From Castanea sativa (taxonomy: Eukaryota; Streptophyta; Magnoliopsida; Fagales; Fagaceae), in the NCBI RefSeq assembly GCF_040712315.1, contig NC_134020.1, forward strand, positions 13,826,751-13,890,750: a DNA stretch of 64,000 nucleotides, written 5' to 3'. The position numbers and the translations under genes are program-made. This document shows, in pieces, positions 1 to 10,754 of this stretch. The notes under the pieces are model-generated. The model was given only the letters and a program-made list of their open reading frames with translations, had not been told where the DNA came from and did no database searches. Positions within the stretch are counted from its first letter, which is position 1. Every line of letters begins with the position of its first letter.

Positions 1-1718
1 TTTTCAAGTCATTCTCTCTTTTCAGTTTCACTTAATCTGCATACACTTGTCTTGGAGTCAACGGTACAAGAGTAATGGTTTTGTTATCTTTAACAAAAGA
101 ATACCTATTCTTGAACCCATCATGATTGACCTTCCTGTCAAACTGCCATGGCCTGCCCAATAAAATGTGACCCGCTTGCATTTGAACAACATCACAAAGT
201 ACTTCATCCTTGTACCTCCCAATTGAAAATAGAAACCAACACTTGCTTGTTTACCTTAACTTCTCCACAATCATTCAACCACTGCAACTTATATGGTCTA
301 GGGTGTTTCAAGGTAGGTAAATTCAAATTTTCAACTAAAGTAGTGCTAGCTACATTGGTACAGCTTCCCCCATCTATAATCATACTACATACCTTATTGT
401 TGACGTGGCATCTAGTATGAAAAATGTTCTCCCTTTGTTGTTCCATGTCATCCTCTTTGAATTGGGCACTTAAAGCACGCCTAGCCACAAGTGACTTGCC
501 CTCCACTGGATACTCCACTTCCTTATCACAAGCATCCTCAAGTGATGGAATCTGGTCATCATCTTCCTCACTTTTAGTTTCCACCTCTCCATCAATACGT
601 GCAATCATGGTCCTCTTATTTGGGCATTGTGAAGCAATATGACCTACTCCCAAACAACGAAAACACTTAATATCACGATTACGAGTCTGAGATTCATTTT
701 TACCTTTGTTGACACTGGGAGCTTCATCTCTCAATTTTGGTGGTTCGGCTTTGGACTTGAAAACAACTCCTTCGTCTTTCCTCCCATTTGACCTCCATGA
801 AGTAGAGGAGCCCGGATTTTGAAATGACCGAGTTCCTTTCCTTTTAAGCTGTCGTTCCACCTTTATTGCCATGTGGACCATGTCCTCCAACTCCACGCAG
901 TGTTGCAACTCCACCACATTGGCAATGTCCCGATTCAGCCCATTCAGAAACCTTGTCATGGTAGCTTCTCTATCCTCCTCTACATTTGCCCGAATCATGG
1001 CAATCTCCATCTCCTTGTGGTAGTCATCCACGCTCTTATAGCCTTGAGTAAGACTCTGTAATTTCTGATACAAGTCCCTATAGTAGTGACTAGGAACAAA
1101 CCACCTCCTCATGATGGCTTTTATTTCCTCCCAACTCTCAATAGGTCTCTCATGGTTTCTCCTTCTGTTCATCACAAGTTGATCCGACCATATAATAGCA
1201 TAGTCAGTAAACTCAATGACAGTCAGTTTTACCTTTTTCTCCTCGAAGTAGTTTTGGCACTCAAAGATTAATTCCACCTTCTTCTCCCACCCCAAGTATG
1301 CTTCTGGATCATTTTTCCCTTGGAATGTTGGTATCTTCATTTTTATGTTTCCTAGGTTCCTGTCAGTCTCATCTTGCCATCTTGGATCTCTTCAGAAACC
1401 TCTACCACGCCTTTCTCCCCTCTGCACAAACCTGCCCTCATTGTTCAATGAAGCTTGATCTTTTTCATCTTCAAACTCATGCTCGTGGTAGTCATCAGAA
1501 TCATCCATGTGCGCATGCCTTTCTTGCCTTCTAACATTAAGGCCTCTTTGGGGACGCTCCATACGCAAAGTAGCAATAACAGTGTCCTGCCTATCCATCC
1601 GATCCCGAATCTCATTAAACACCACGTTCATGCGTTCAAATTGTTGTTGCATAGCCCGCAAAATAATGGACGACACCTCCCCTCCTTCCCTATTTGATGT
1701 TTCACACCTGGAAGACAT
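1..1718 (-). pseudogene. Ty3/gypsy gag-protease, decayed, continues past the left edge
   Basis: This is the capsid and protease part of a Ty3/gypsy polyprotein on the minus strand. The likely start is the Met at 1718 (MSSRCETSN), just downstream of the PBS and LTR. Reading down, there is an acidic N-terminal region, then a retrotransposon gag core (about 1340-900, with W, FLNGL and ELQ blocks). A CCHC zinc knuckle follows (CFRCLGVGHIASQC, around 640-680), then an aspartic-protease-like stretch containing IDGGSCTNVAS. The usual catalytic triplet reads DGG here. The frame is broken by a TGA near 1393 and by a frameshift near 220. Past the shift, the family's next block (GHILLGRPWQFDRK) is readable to the left edge. 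RT and integrase would lie outside the window. It is a pseudogene; the family assignment is secure, the exact lineage is not. Confidence 0.9.
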
Positions 1719-2257
1719 ACTTTTAAAACAACAGAGAATTGTTAGAAATAATTCCTCACAACACTCCCTCACGTGTTTGCACTCAAATTATGTCACTCCC
1801 ACTCATGTTTCACTCTTAAATTGGCTTTTTTCGATATTAGTCTTACACTCTCTCGCCTTTTTCCACTCGTAGCTTCCTCTTTTCAGTTCTGCATTAAACT
1901 AATTAACTTGATCAAGAAATTCAACTTGTAGTGTTTAAACAAATACCAACGGCAAGAAAATATGACAGTAACACTAAATCAAAGGAAGAGGACAAAAGAA
2001 AACGATATTCTAGTCTGAGAGAATTGAAACTACAAACAAATTATTATTTTTTTCTAATTCTTTTCTGATGTCTTTTTTTTTTTTTACGTTTTTTTTTTTT
2101 TTGGGAGCTGGGTGCACGATTTTAGCCTAGTGCACTTCAACAAAAACAAAAAAAAAATTAGAACGATGAATGAAGAACACAAAAGGAATAGGATAGGATG
2201 ATAACATGAAACAAAAAAAAAAAAATGAAGGGATAGAAAACTGATTTTAGAACCTGT

Positions 2258-2269
2258 GCTCTGATACCA
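2258..2269 (-). promoter_or_regulatory. Primer binding site (tRNA-iMet type)
   Basis: Read on the minus strand this is TGGTATCAGAGC, the complement of the initiator-tRNA-Met 3' end used by many plant LTR retrotransposons. It lies two bases inside the LTR end and upstream of the gag ORF, so it fixes the orientation of the element as minus. Confidence 0.9.
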
Positions 2270-2270
2270 A

Positions 2271-2398
2271 ATGATGCGAACCTTAATCAACACACTTTGA
2301 GACCCAACAAAAATATTGGAATATTTAATACCAAATGATGCAAACCTCAATCGACATGCTTTGAGACCCAACAAAAATATTGGAATACTTGCCTAAGA
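2271..2398. repeat. 64-bp tandem duplication spanning LTR end and PBS edge
   Basis: The unit starting ATGATGCGAACC at 2271 is repeated from 2335 (ATGATGCAAACC), each followed by the same TTTGAGACCCAACAAAAATA block. The outer side of each unit touches a 'TACCAA' block, so the duplicated piece includes the first bases of the PBS as well as the LTR terminus. The homologous LTR at 10950-11549 has a single copy. Confidence 0.85.
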
Positions 2399-2941
2399 AA
2401 GCTAAAATTCAGATTTTTGATAGAAACCCTGACCCAACGTTTATAATCGAAACGCGAACCAAATGTATAAGTTGACCTTGACCCAATGATTATAAAGAAT
2501 CACGAACCAAAGGTATAAAGTTTGAACGCCACAAGGAAGAATCCCTGATAAGTTCACAGTTCTTGAAGAACCAAAAGAAGAGCAAAGCCTCACATTTTCT
2601 AATTTTTATTCAATAATGTTATATGAAAAACGTTTACAAACTTCAGAGCCTATTTAAGGGCTCCATAAAACTTGACAGACAAGAAAATATATTCTAAAAT
2701 AACTCCTAATTGATACCTTATCATATCAGGAATCAAATTTGACCTAAAAAGCATTAAATGCACCTAAAAATAAGGAAAATACCTAAAAAATGTACTAAAT
2801 AATAAAACCTTAAATAAAAGTTGATTTGGTCTGAAATTAGGAGATCCAAAATAGGAAAAAATCTGCCTTAACTGATATAGAGCTGGAAAGTCAATCAGCC
2901 ATTAATTCATGCCATAAATCACTCGCAATTAAGCCAGATCA
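2272..2941 (-). repeat. LTR of Ty3/gypsy element, minus orientation
   Basis: The segment is bounded by TG (2272) and CA (2941) on the plus strand. It sits next to a PBS on one side and the end of a pol reading frame on the other. It is the reverse complement of the LTR at 10950-11549, aligning along its whole length apart from a 64-bp internal duplication that explains its greater size (670 versus 600 bp). On the minus strand it serves as the 5' LTR of the gag at 1-1718. It also directly follows a pol C-terminus, as a 3' LTR would. Confidence 0.85.
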
Positions 2942-2944
2942 GCC

Positions 2945-3137
2945 TTAAATAGCTTGAATTAAATTTATTACGTTTTCAGCTTCTTTTGGGCCAAGCTTGG
3001 AATGTCCTGCGTTAGAATCAGCCCAAATCTCTTGAATCAGCCCATTAAGTGCTTCTTTGATCGTCTTGGATCCTGCTCTTGTAATAGGCCCAACAGGAAC
3101 ATGCAATGGATCCTTGAATGCTTGTTGATTCTCATCA
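2945..3137 (-). pseudogene. Ty3/gypsy polyprotein C-terminus (fragment)
   Basis: The minus-strand frame ends with a conserved gypsy tail: GPITRA, then KEALNGLIQEIW, and a final NLIQAI before the stop at 2945. The same tail is present on the plus strand at 10755-10946. Only about 64 residues are left, and similarity between the two copies stops at the codons for DENQQAF. Everything upstream (protease, RT, integrase) is missing, and unrelated Tat-type sequence starts about 50 bp further on. The stop lies four bases from the LTR edge, the normal spacing for a 3' LTR. Confidence 0.8.
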
Positions 3138-3184
3138 CACCGTCTAAACATGTATCCTTCTTCCAAGCCGGTATGTCAGAAGAA

Positions 3185-5030
3185 AATAATTTTCGCTCCT
3201 GAACGAGAAAATGCCATTAAGAAGGAAGTCTGGAAGCTGACCACGACAAAATTCATTCAAGAAGTTTATTACCCGGACTAGTTGGCTAATGTGGTAATGG
3301 TCAAGAAGGCTAATCGTAAATGGAGGATGTGCGTGGACTTCACTGATTTGAACCAGGCTTGCCCCAAGGATAACTATCCATTTCCATGCATTGACCAGCA
3401 GGTGGACTTGACTGCGGGCCATAAATTGCTAAGTTTTATGGACGCTTTTTCAGGCTACAACCAAATAAAAATGGATGATATGGATCAAGAGAAGACATCC
3501 TTCATCACCAGCCAAGGCTTGTTTTGCTACAAGGTGATGCCCTTCGGTTTGAAGAATGCGGGGGCAACTTATCAAAGGCTGGTTAACCATATGTTTCATC
3601 CACAAATTGGACGAAATGTGGAAGTTTATGTGGATGATACGCTGGTAAAGAGCTTGGACGAGAAACAGCATCTGGACTACCTTCAGGAGACCTTTGATAC
3701 CCTTAGACGGTATAACATGTAGTTGAATCCAAGTAAGTGTGCCTTTAGAGTTTTGTCAGGTAAGTTTCTTGGGTTCATGGTTTCACACGGGGCATTGAAG
3801 CGAATCCCGATAAAATCCAAGCAATACTGAACATGGAGCCACCGAAGAATATCAAAGAAGTCCAATCTTTTATCGGACGAGTTGCCGCCCTTAACAGGAT
3901 TATTTCAAAGGCTACTGACAAGTATTTACCATTCTTCAAAGTTCTAAAGAAGGCATTTGAGTGGACGAATGAGTGCCAGAAGGCCTTCCAAGACCTTAAG
4001 ACCTACCTCACTACTCCTCCCTTGCTAAGCCCGTCCATACTAGGTGAATAATTATATTTGTATTTAGCGGTGTCCCCACACGAAGTGAGCTTGACATTAA
4101 TTAGAGAAGAAGGGAGGATACATAAATTAGTTTACTATACGAGTTGGGCGCTAAAAGGAGTGGAAGGACGATATCCAATGATGGAAAAGCTAGCCTTTGC
4201 TTTGGTCACGGCTTCTAGGAAGCTGAGGCACTACTTTCAGGCTCATGTCATCAACGTCTTGACAAATCACCCACTAAAGAAGGCAATGAACAAGTTGGAA
4301 GCTGTAGGACGACTAATCCAATGGGTCGTAGAGCTTAGTGAGTGTGATGTCAGGTCCTAACCAAGAAGCGCGATAAAAGCACAAGCATTGGCGGATTTCA
4401 TTGCGGAGTTCACTCCCAGTCAGACGAGCTGGACAAAGAGGAAGGGGCTCAAAGATAGGTCATCAATGTAGATGGCTCGTCCACATTATATGCAGGGGGA
4501 TTGGAGTTATACTCAAGTCCCTAGAAGGAGATAAGTTGAAATACGTAGCTCGTCTACAATACCAAACTACTAACAATGAAGCTGAATACGAAACTCTTCT
4601 CAAAGGATAAGAATTGGCTAAGTCCTTAGGGGTGGAGTCAGTAGTCGTTCAAGGAGATTCTCAGTTGGTCATCAATCAAGTGAATGGAATGTGTGAAGCT
4701 AAGGAAGACCGGATGAAGAAGTACCTCAACAAAGTGAAGCGACTCGTCAAAAGATTCAAAGAAGCCATTTTTGTTCAACTCCCAAGGGAGGAGAACATGG
4801 AAGTGGATGTTTTGGCAAAAGCAGCTTTAGCGGGGGGAGTAATGGACGACCAGACCAAGTCCAATATATGCCGAGCATAGATCTTCCAGAAGTACAACAA
4901 ATTGAAGGAGAAAGAAATTGGATGACTCCAATAATAGTTTATCTTAAAGTTGGAAGGCTTCCAGAAGACAAAGACGAAGCTAGGAAGTTGAGAATCAAAG
5001 CTGCCAAGTATGTCCTCCTAGACGAGGTAT
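3185..5030 (+). pseudogene. Ty3/gypsy Tat-lineage pol fragment: RT, RNase H and second RNase H
   Basis: This is a reverse transcriptase to RNase H segment of a Tat-lineage retrotransposon. RT blocks run in order from EVYYPD (near 3265), KWRMCVDFTDLNQACPKD, FMDAFSGYNQIKM and MPFGLKNAGATYQRLV to the catalytic VYVDD (near 3625-3640). The first RNase H (about 3970-4360) contains LYLAVS, YPMMEKLAFALV and RKLRHYFQAH. A second RNase H-like domain (about 4390-4880) contains TTNNEAEYE, GDSQLVINQVNG and PREEN, which is the dual RNase H signature of Tat elements. A last block, WMTPIIVYL, ends near 5030, before any integrase. There are in-frame stops (TAG at 3279, stops near 3720, 4050, 4360, 4608) and frameshifts near 3790 and 4470. 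Gag and protease are absent. Confidence 0.9.
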
Positions 5031-5472
5031 AATTCTAAAATTTGGGGTGGGGTTGGGGGGGGGGGATGGGGTAGTGAATAAATTTACATGAAATTTATAA
5101 TTTTTTTGACTAGTTCTAATGGTGAATTCCAAAGGCTAGGGGGGCTTGGCCCCCACCCCAACGTGGCTCTGCCATTGTATGGATGGTTAGATTACTAATG
5201 GAAATGAATAGTAGAGCTAACATGAAAATGAAATCAAACATGAAGGGCCAAAATAATGACTTAAAGGCCAAAATAAAAATAATCCTGAACTTTAAATGCC
5301 AAAATTGTATTTCAGTATAAATTTAAGAATATTTATTTGATTCTTTTATATATCATTCAATAAATCCAATTGTTTTATCCCAAAGTACTTCTAATACGAA
5401 CATCTCCAACACACAATACAAAACTTTATTTCTCTAATTTTTGGAGTTCCAAGCTGAAAAACAAAGCTCTAG
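5031..5472. other. Non-coding spacer, G-run and AT-rich
   Basis: No coding signal was found. The stretch opens with a G-rich run (near 5045-5072), followed by the motif GGGGGGCTTGGCCCCCACC. That motif is itself a short palindrome of a kind common in plant repeat DNA. The rest is AT-rich and featureless. Confidence 0.6.
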
Positions 5473-7057
5473 TGGTTTGTTTGGATATCATGGATTTGGA
5501 TTTGAATTTAGATTTGAATTGGCCCAAATCTAAATTCTTTGTTTGGGTAAGTTAAAAGAAATGGATTTGGGTTTGACCCCAAATCCAATCAAAATTTAAT
5601 GGCCAAAATCCATGGATTTCAAATGCCCTCTTACACGGTGGAATTTGGAATTCTCTCACACACGTTTGTTCTCTATTTCTCTCTCAACTTGTGTCTCTCT
5701 CTCGTTTTTCCTAGCCACAACTCACAAGATCTTCTTCTCTATCTATTTCTTGCGGCAACTTCAGGTTTGTTTGTCTCAACGTCTGATTTGTTTGTGGGTT
5801 TCTCTTTACTTTCTATTTCTGTTTTCATTTGTGGGTTTGAAATGCAAATTACGTGTTTGATTAAATGCCTCTATGAGTTATGAGTTGTTTAGGTAGTACT
5901 TTTACTCTGTTGTGCCCAAAGGGTAGTGGCAGTGGAAGTGCAATTGCACACCCAAAAAAAGAGAGTTGAGAGTTTGGATTTGATCTCTCTTTGGTATAAG
6001 GCAATGTGAAAATACTTTCTTCTTGTGCTTGGTGGCTGCTTACTAATTTTTTTATAGGGAGAAGAAGAAGGCTCTGTCAAGCTTTTTAAGTGGGTTCCCT
6101 TGGCTTGTACTTAATAATCGATGAACAATATCACAAAGCTATGAACGTGCATAGGAGGATCACATGAAGAACTTATTAATGGCAAAATAATTTCCCCAAC
6201 AAATATAAATATTATGGTTAGGCTTTACATGAACAAGAAAGATGATCTGGGAGTCCATGAATACTTGACCTTGTTTGTCAATAAACAACTCTCTAATTGC
6301 TACAATGTTCCATCAGGCTTGTGGCACACTAAGGATGTGAGACAACCAAAATAAATTGACCCAGATTACACTCGCAATCCCAAAGACCCAGATTACATGG
6401 AAAGCAAGCCACTAGCAACACCACTCACAATCTCCACACTCATTAATGTAGCAATATTATCACAGTAACCACAATGGCACCCTCTATTTCATTTTCCACT
6501 GCAGTGTTTTATTTTAAGAGAAAGTGGGTTCCCTTGGCTTATATTGTTCTATAATGGGTTGTAAGAAGAGATGGCATTGGTATTTAATTATATTCATCTT
6601 CTTCTTCTTTTTGTGCTTTATATGTTTTGGTTAATTGGATATGAAAACTTCCTTTGCACCATTGCACAGCAGCCCTTCAATAAAGCTAAAATACCCAATT
6701 TGTGAAAGCTGGGATGGTACTAATGTAGTGTTTCACACATTGCAGCAAACAGCTGCCCCTCACAATTAAATTACTCAATTAGAGCACCAACACCTCCACC
6801 CGGGTCCTTCTTACATAGACACATATGTTGTCCCTATTGCCTGGCATCTATAAAGCGTAGGACTTATTGGACCTGCATTCCACAAAAGTGGACACTCCCC
6901 ATTGGGTGTGTCTTTATTTTTTATTTTTTATTTTTTGTGGGTTTGTAATGCAAATTATGTGTTTGATGAAATGCTTCTATGAACTATCTATGAAGCGGAT
7001 TTTGCAAAAATGTTCATTGGAGTTCGTCCTTTAGATAGAGGTTGTGTCAGTTGGAAG

Positions 7058-7099
7058 ATTATATTTTCCACTGTTGGTTTAAGCAGTGGAAAATATAAT
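7058..7099. repeat. Perfect 16-bp inverted repeat (hairpin)
   Basis: The left arm ATTATATTTTCCACTG (7058-7073) and the right arm CAGTGGAAAATATAAT (7084-7099) are exact reverse complements separated by 10 bases. It lies inside the candidate DNA transposon. Its function is unknown. Confidence 0.8.
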
Positions 7100-7336
7100 T
7101 TTTACATATGCACTGCAGTAATTGATTTTTCATAATTTGTGAATCAGGTCCCACATATTATGCATGACCATATCTTGTTCAGGTCCAATAAAATCTATTG
7201 TCATTTGAGATTTGTTGAAGTCTACAATTGTGTATTTTTTCTTTATTTGTTATGGCTGAGGAAGGAGAAAATGAGGTGAATTCTTCCATTTGTTGTAGAT
7301 ATTGGTTCATCTCTTAAAGAGTATGTTCATCTGTAA

Positions 7337-7528
7337 AAGCGCATTTCCACAAAGAAAAATCAAGAGCAACCACAACTTTCTAGCGAAGAGATACATGCAA
7401 TGGTTTCAAAAGTGTCTAGACTCATGCGGCTTGAAATATTCAAAATAGTTGAGAAGTTAATGCATGGAGGTGCAGAGGACTTTAGGTTTTGGAAAAGTCT
7501 TTCAAATGATGATGATAAGAAGAACTAG
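7337..7528 (+). pseudogene. Unrecognised coding-like terminal exon
   Basis: One frame is open from 7337 to the TAG at 7526-7528 and reads like a protein end. It has a polar lead (STKKNQEQPQLSSEEIH), an amphipathic helix-like stretch around LMRLEIFKIVEKLMHGG, then FRFWKSL and an acidic-basic tail NDDDKKN. Other frames are closed. No upstream exon was found. Its position near one end of an inverted-repeat element fits a last exon of a transposase-associated gene, but I do not recognise the family. Confidence 0.35.
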
Positions 7529-8025
7529 ATATGACTTCTACTTAGTCCCCATTAATTTGTTCTCATGATATATAACTTTCTAGTTGTTAATAACTATAAA
7601 ATAATTTTTAGTTTGAGATTTTTAATGTTGTGAAAAAAAAAAAACATGCATTTGGGTGTCCTCTCTAGTTGATATAAAACATTTTAGTTGTCAATAGTTG
7701 GCAAGATATTTTTTTAGTTGGCTATGACTAAAAATATTTAGTCATCATATTGTCAATTGGATTATCAATATTACCTCATGTATTTAAAATTAAAATGTAG
7801 AAGGATTAAGAAAAATAATAATTAAAAATGTATTTTATTGATCTTTAATCCAAATCCAAATTCAAATTCAAATTTAGGTATCCGAACAATGAAATTTTAA
7901 ATGATAAATTTTAAATTTTTCATTGCTTAAAAATACCCAAACAAGGAATTTTTAATACAATAGATTTCAAATCAAGGCATTTCAAATCCAAATCCAAATC
8001 AAAATGTTGCCATCCAAACACAACC

Positions 8026-8977
8026 TAAAAGTTAGCTTTTACTGGCCAAAATCTTTATTTTGCTACAAAGATTCTCTAGATTGGGAGAGCCATTGTAATC
8101 ACAGTACCTAAGATAAAATCAAAGCAACCCAATGAACTGATTGAAACACCAAGTCATCAAATTCAACAACAAAATACCAAAAAAGGGGTAAACTCAAACC
8201 CAATTTCTCATTGTCTTCGAGCTTGACGGTGGTCTCATCCCTAGTTAGTGACCATTGTAGGTGATGCATACAAGAATGGCAAAAATACAATTTTAGTGGT
8301 GGACCTAAATTAGAACTTAAACTACTAATTATTCAAGTTTTGGTGTGAAAATATTATGGGCGTAACATTATTCTTTAAGAAAAATAATAATATAATTAGA
8401 AAAAGAATGTTGATGTGTATCTTAAAAAATTGGATAGCTAAATATAAAAAACTAGTCGCTAACCCATGCAATGCATGAGAAAACTATTGTGTATATAGAT
8501 ATAAACTATTCTTTTTCTCTTTGTCTTTGATTGTACATTAGAATTCTAGTCTTATCATTTCTTATCTTTGATATGAAACATTAAATTACGTAATGAAAAA
8601 TAGAAATCAAATTTAAGTTTAAAATAAAATGAAGGATTAAATCTTTAACATCCTCAATTATCCATAAAATGTATGAAACACAAATTTAAAGAACTACTTA
8701 ATCAATATTTCAAATAAATTGAAAAAAAAACTTTAAAAAGTGTTTTTGGTATCTTCTTCCTTTGTTGCTTTGTAATAGTCACTAAATATGTCATTTTGTT
8801 TTTCTTGAGTACAGATATTGGTGTGAGTTGCACATTACTTTGAACATCAACCTTTTGAAACTTTGTAGAATCACCACCTTGTTCACTTGATAAGTTGCTA
8901 CTACATTCATTTGAAGTATCATTGATGTAAGTATGGTGCGACTAAATTTCTTGGTTCGAAATAAATCAAACAAGTAA
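8026..8977. other. AT-rich gene-free stretch
   Basis: No convincing coding region was found. Short minus-strand ORFs at 8108-8290 and 8791-8988 show no motif. A Helitron-like terminal motif sits at 8452-8484. Confidence 0.5.
8452..8484 (+). other. Helitron-like 5'-terminal motif
   Basis: ACTAGTCGCTAACCCATGCA followed by ATGCATGAG resembles the start of many plant Helitrons, where AACCCGTGC...GCACGGG follows a short AT-rich lead. The same motif recurs at 43317-43345 with an intact AACCC/GGGTT palindrome and in degraded form at 41328-41355. At both 8.5 kb and 43.3 kb the words TTTGATATGAAACAT follow downstream. No matching 3' end (hairpin plus CTRR) was found. Confidence 0.4.
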
Positions 8978-9239
8978 AATAGTGTCACAAATGCGAATTT
9001 GTATTGATGAATATATGGTACAATTCTCCGTGTTTACAAAAGAGTGATCCCCTGATTCGATCTCCTTGAAAGATTTGTTGATTGGAATTGTGGTGATGTG
9101 ATTTTGATTCGAACACAAGATATCCTTCAATTTGGCTGAGGAATGGATTGAAGATCTTTGAAACGGAATTACAATGAATCTCGGGATATGAGCTTGTTAG
9201 AAATTCTTTCTTCTTCACGTTCTTTCTGTTCTTCGTGCA

Positions 9240-9650
9240 TTCTTCTTTTTTGAAGATTTGTGGTGGAAGTTCTTTGGTGCTTTAGAGGCTTGAATCCGTA
9301 GAGCTTTGATGATTTATGGTTTGCTAAGGTTTCTGGAGGCTTTTTAGCTTAATTCCAGTGAACTTTGAGATCTAGGAAAATGATTTGGATGATTTCTCTT
9401 CAAATGTTCTTCGTATTCGAAGGTTTATGACAGAAGTTCTTCGGGGCTTTGGAGGCTTGAATCCGTAGAGCTTCACCAAAGTGTAATTTCTTGAAGTTTC
9501 TGAAGGCTTTAGGGCTTGATTTCATCAAACATAAGATCTAGGCAGATAGTTTGAATGATTCTGCTTCGAATGTTCTTTATATTCGAGGTTGAAGTTCTTA
9601 GAGGCTTTAGGGCTTGATTCCAGCAGAGCTTCTATACTTTTGAATCTTCT
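9240..9650. repeat. Degenerate tandem repeat, period about 160 bp, three units
   Basis: The block GAAGTTCTT(T/C)GG(T/G)GCTTT(A/G)GAGGCTTGAATC...AGAGCTT recurs near 9269, 9434 and 9592 (spacings 165 and 158 bp). Each copy is followed by similar AGATCTAGG...GAATGATT...TTCGAATGTTC text. It lies in the presumed transcribed part of the candidate LTR. Confidence 0.7.
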
Positions 9651-9709
9651 TTGATGCTACTTGTGGCATGGATGCCTTGGTGTGTGTTCAAATGCTTTAG
9701 GAAGGCTTC

Positions 9710-9717
9710 TATTTATA
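9710..9717 (-). promoter_or_regulatory. TATA box of the candidate solo LTR
   Basis: Minus-strand TATAAATA in the context CTCCTATAAATAGAAGCC, which is close to the plant consensus. It is preceded by a region with CACGTG-like words (near 9735 and 9835), which often act as promoter elements. Confidence 0.5.
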
Positions 9718-9792
9718 GGAGTTAGGGGGTGGGTGAGCGACACGTGGCAGAGTCTAATTGGTGACACATGTCACAGCTTGATTGGCCCGCCT

Positions 9793-9882
9793 ATGTCATC
9801 GCTTACACACGCTGGATTGCTTATGTCATCGCTGACACGTGCTGGACTACTTATGTCATTGCTTACACGCATCTATGTGTGA
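9793..9882. repeat. 30-bp tandem repeat, three units
   Basis: ATGTCATCGCTTACACACGC starts at 9793 and recurs with changes at 9823 and 9853, an exact 30-bp period. It lies upstream (minus sense) of the TATA box, so it could be an enhancer-type repeat of the LTR. Confidence 0.85.
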
Positions 9883-10046
9883 TTAGCATTTTGCATGCTT
9901 TTCATGTTTTTACCTTAATGAAACTTGGAAAATTTCTAGTAACAGTACATGATGCCATGTAATTAGCCGTACTTTGTGGACTTGGTAGCATGATGTGTCA
10001 GCTTGTGATAGGTCGAGAATTTTCCCTCTCTATAGTAAGCCTAACA

Positions 10047-10754
10047 ATAAAACAGGTTGATAAATGTATTACAACATAAACAAATTAAATATCTAATTTG
10101 TAATTTGCTATATTAAAAAATACGTACTTCTGACATTTTATCAAGCTAAATTGCTTTGTCAATATTTTCAAAAGATTCAAAAACTTTCTTGACAGTGTAG
10201 AATTCCCATCCATACTTAAGATTATAGTCATTTAGTTGTATTTGGAAAACAAATTCTATTCCATTCAAATTTTCTATTTGCACAAGAAGTACGACTTCTT
10301 CGGGCACCTAACAAAAGTAATATTTTTCAAATTGTACACTCAAGTAAAACTTGGACAAAGATGTTCTACTGAAATTTTTTTTGTTCATATCAATAAACTG
10401 GAGTTCTACAGATCCATGTTTCCTATGGATGTCTCATAATGAGGTATGTACAAACTTTTTTGTTGATTGGAAGTAAACTTAATGATGAATGCTGACTATT
10501 TTGACGGATAAAATGTTATACATAATGGTCGGAAGCAAAACTGATTTAGTGATTGTGAAAATTTTGCAGATATTTGACGGATTCACTAATAAATTATAAA
10601 TCATTCCTTGGAAGTTGACTAAATCAGCAACATGTGTGCTCAGTCCTTTGCTGCAACAATATTTAAAGAGAAGGCCAATAATATTTGATTTAAAAGTTCC
10701 ATCTTTTTTCAATAGTTTTGATAGAGATTCACAGACCCAATAGTGAACCCCTTT
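10047..10754. other. Gene-free AT-rich stretch
   Basis: No motif-bearing ORF was found. Apparent ORFs on both strands have low-complexity or shadow-like translations. The segment ends where homology to the gypsy pol tail starts. Confidence 0.5.

Larger units (their letters stand above)
5473..8025. mobile_element. Candidate non-autonomous DNA transposon with inverted subterminal repeats
   Basis: The left end reads GGTTTGTTTGGAT followed by GGATTTGGATTTGAATTTAG. The right end, reverse complemented, reads GGTTGTGTTTGGATGGCA followed by GATTTGGATTTGGATTTG. These inverted arms of GTTTGGAT plus (GATTTG)n enclose about 2.5 kb. Inside the left end is a CT-rich, leader-like stretch (5650-5770). Near the right end is a short coding-like frame (7337-7528). 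I could not see a clean target-site duplication, so the superfamily (Harbinger- or hAT-like) is open and the outer boundaries are approximate. Confidence 0.45.
8978..10046 (-). repeat. Candidate solo LTR, minus orientation
   Basis: Read on the minus strand the segment starts TGTTAGGCTTACTATAG (at 10046). It runs through a GC-richer promoter-like part with repeats to a TATAAATA box (9717-9710), and then through a transcribed-looking part with repeats. That is the U3-R-U5 layout of an LTR. No flanking PBS or polypurine tract is visible. The left limit is uncertain and no clear TSD was seen. Confidence 0.45.

Noticed and set aside
5599..5883. ORFs of 94 and 82 codons, hydrophobic
   Set aside because: CT-rich leader-like DNA gives Leu/Ser/Phe-rich translations in two frames; neither has the features of a real membrane protein start beyond hydrophobicity.
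9661..9962. Plus-strand ORFs with repeated SLTRAGLLMS-type text
   Set aside because: Produced by the 30-bp tandem repeat; the LTR promoter layout points to the minus strand.
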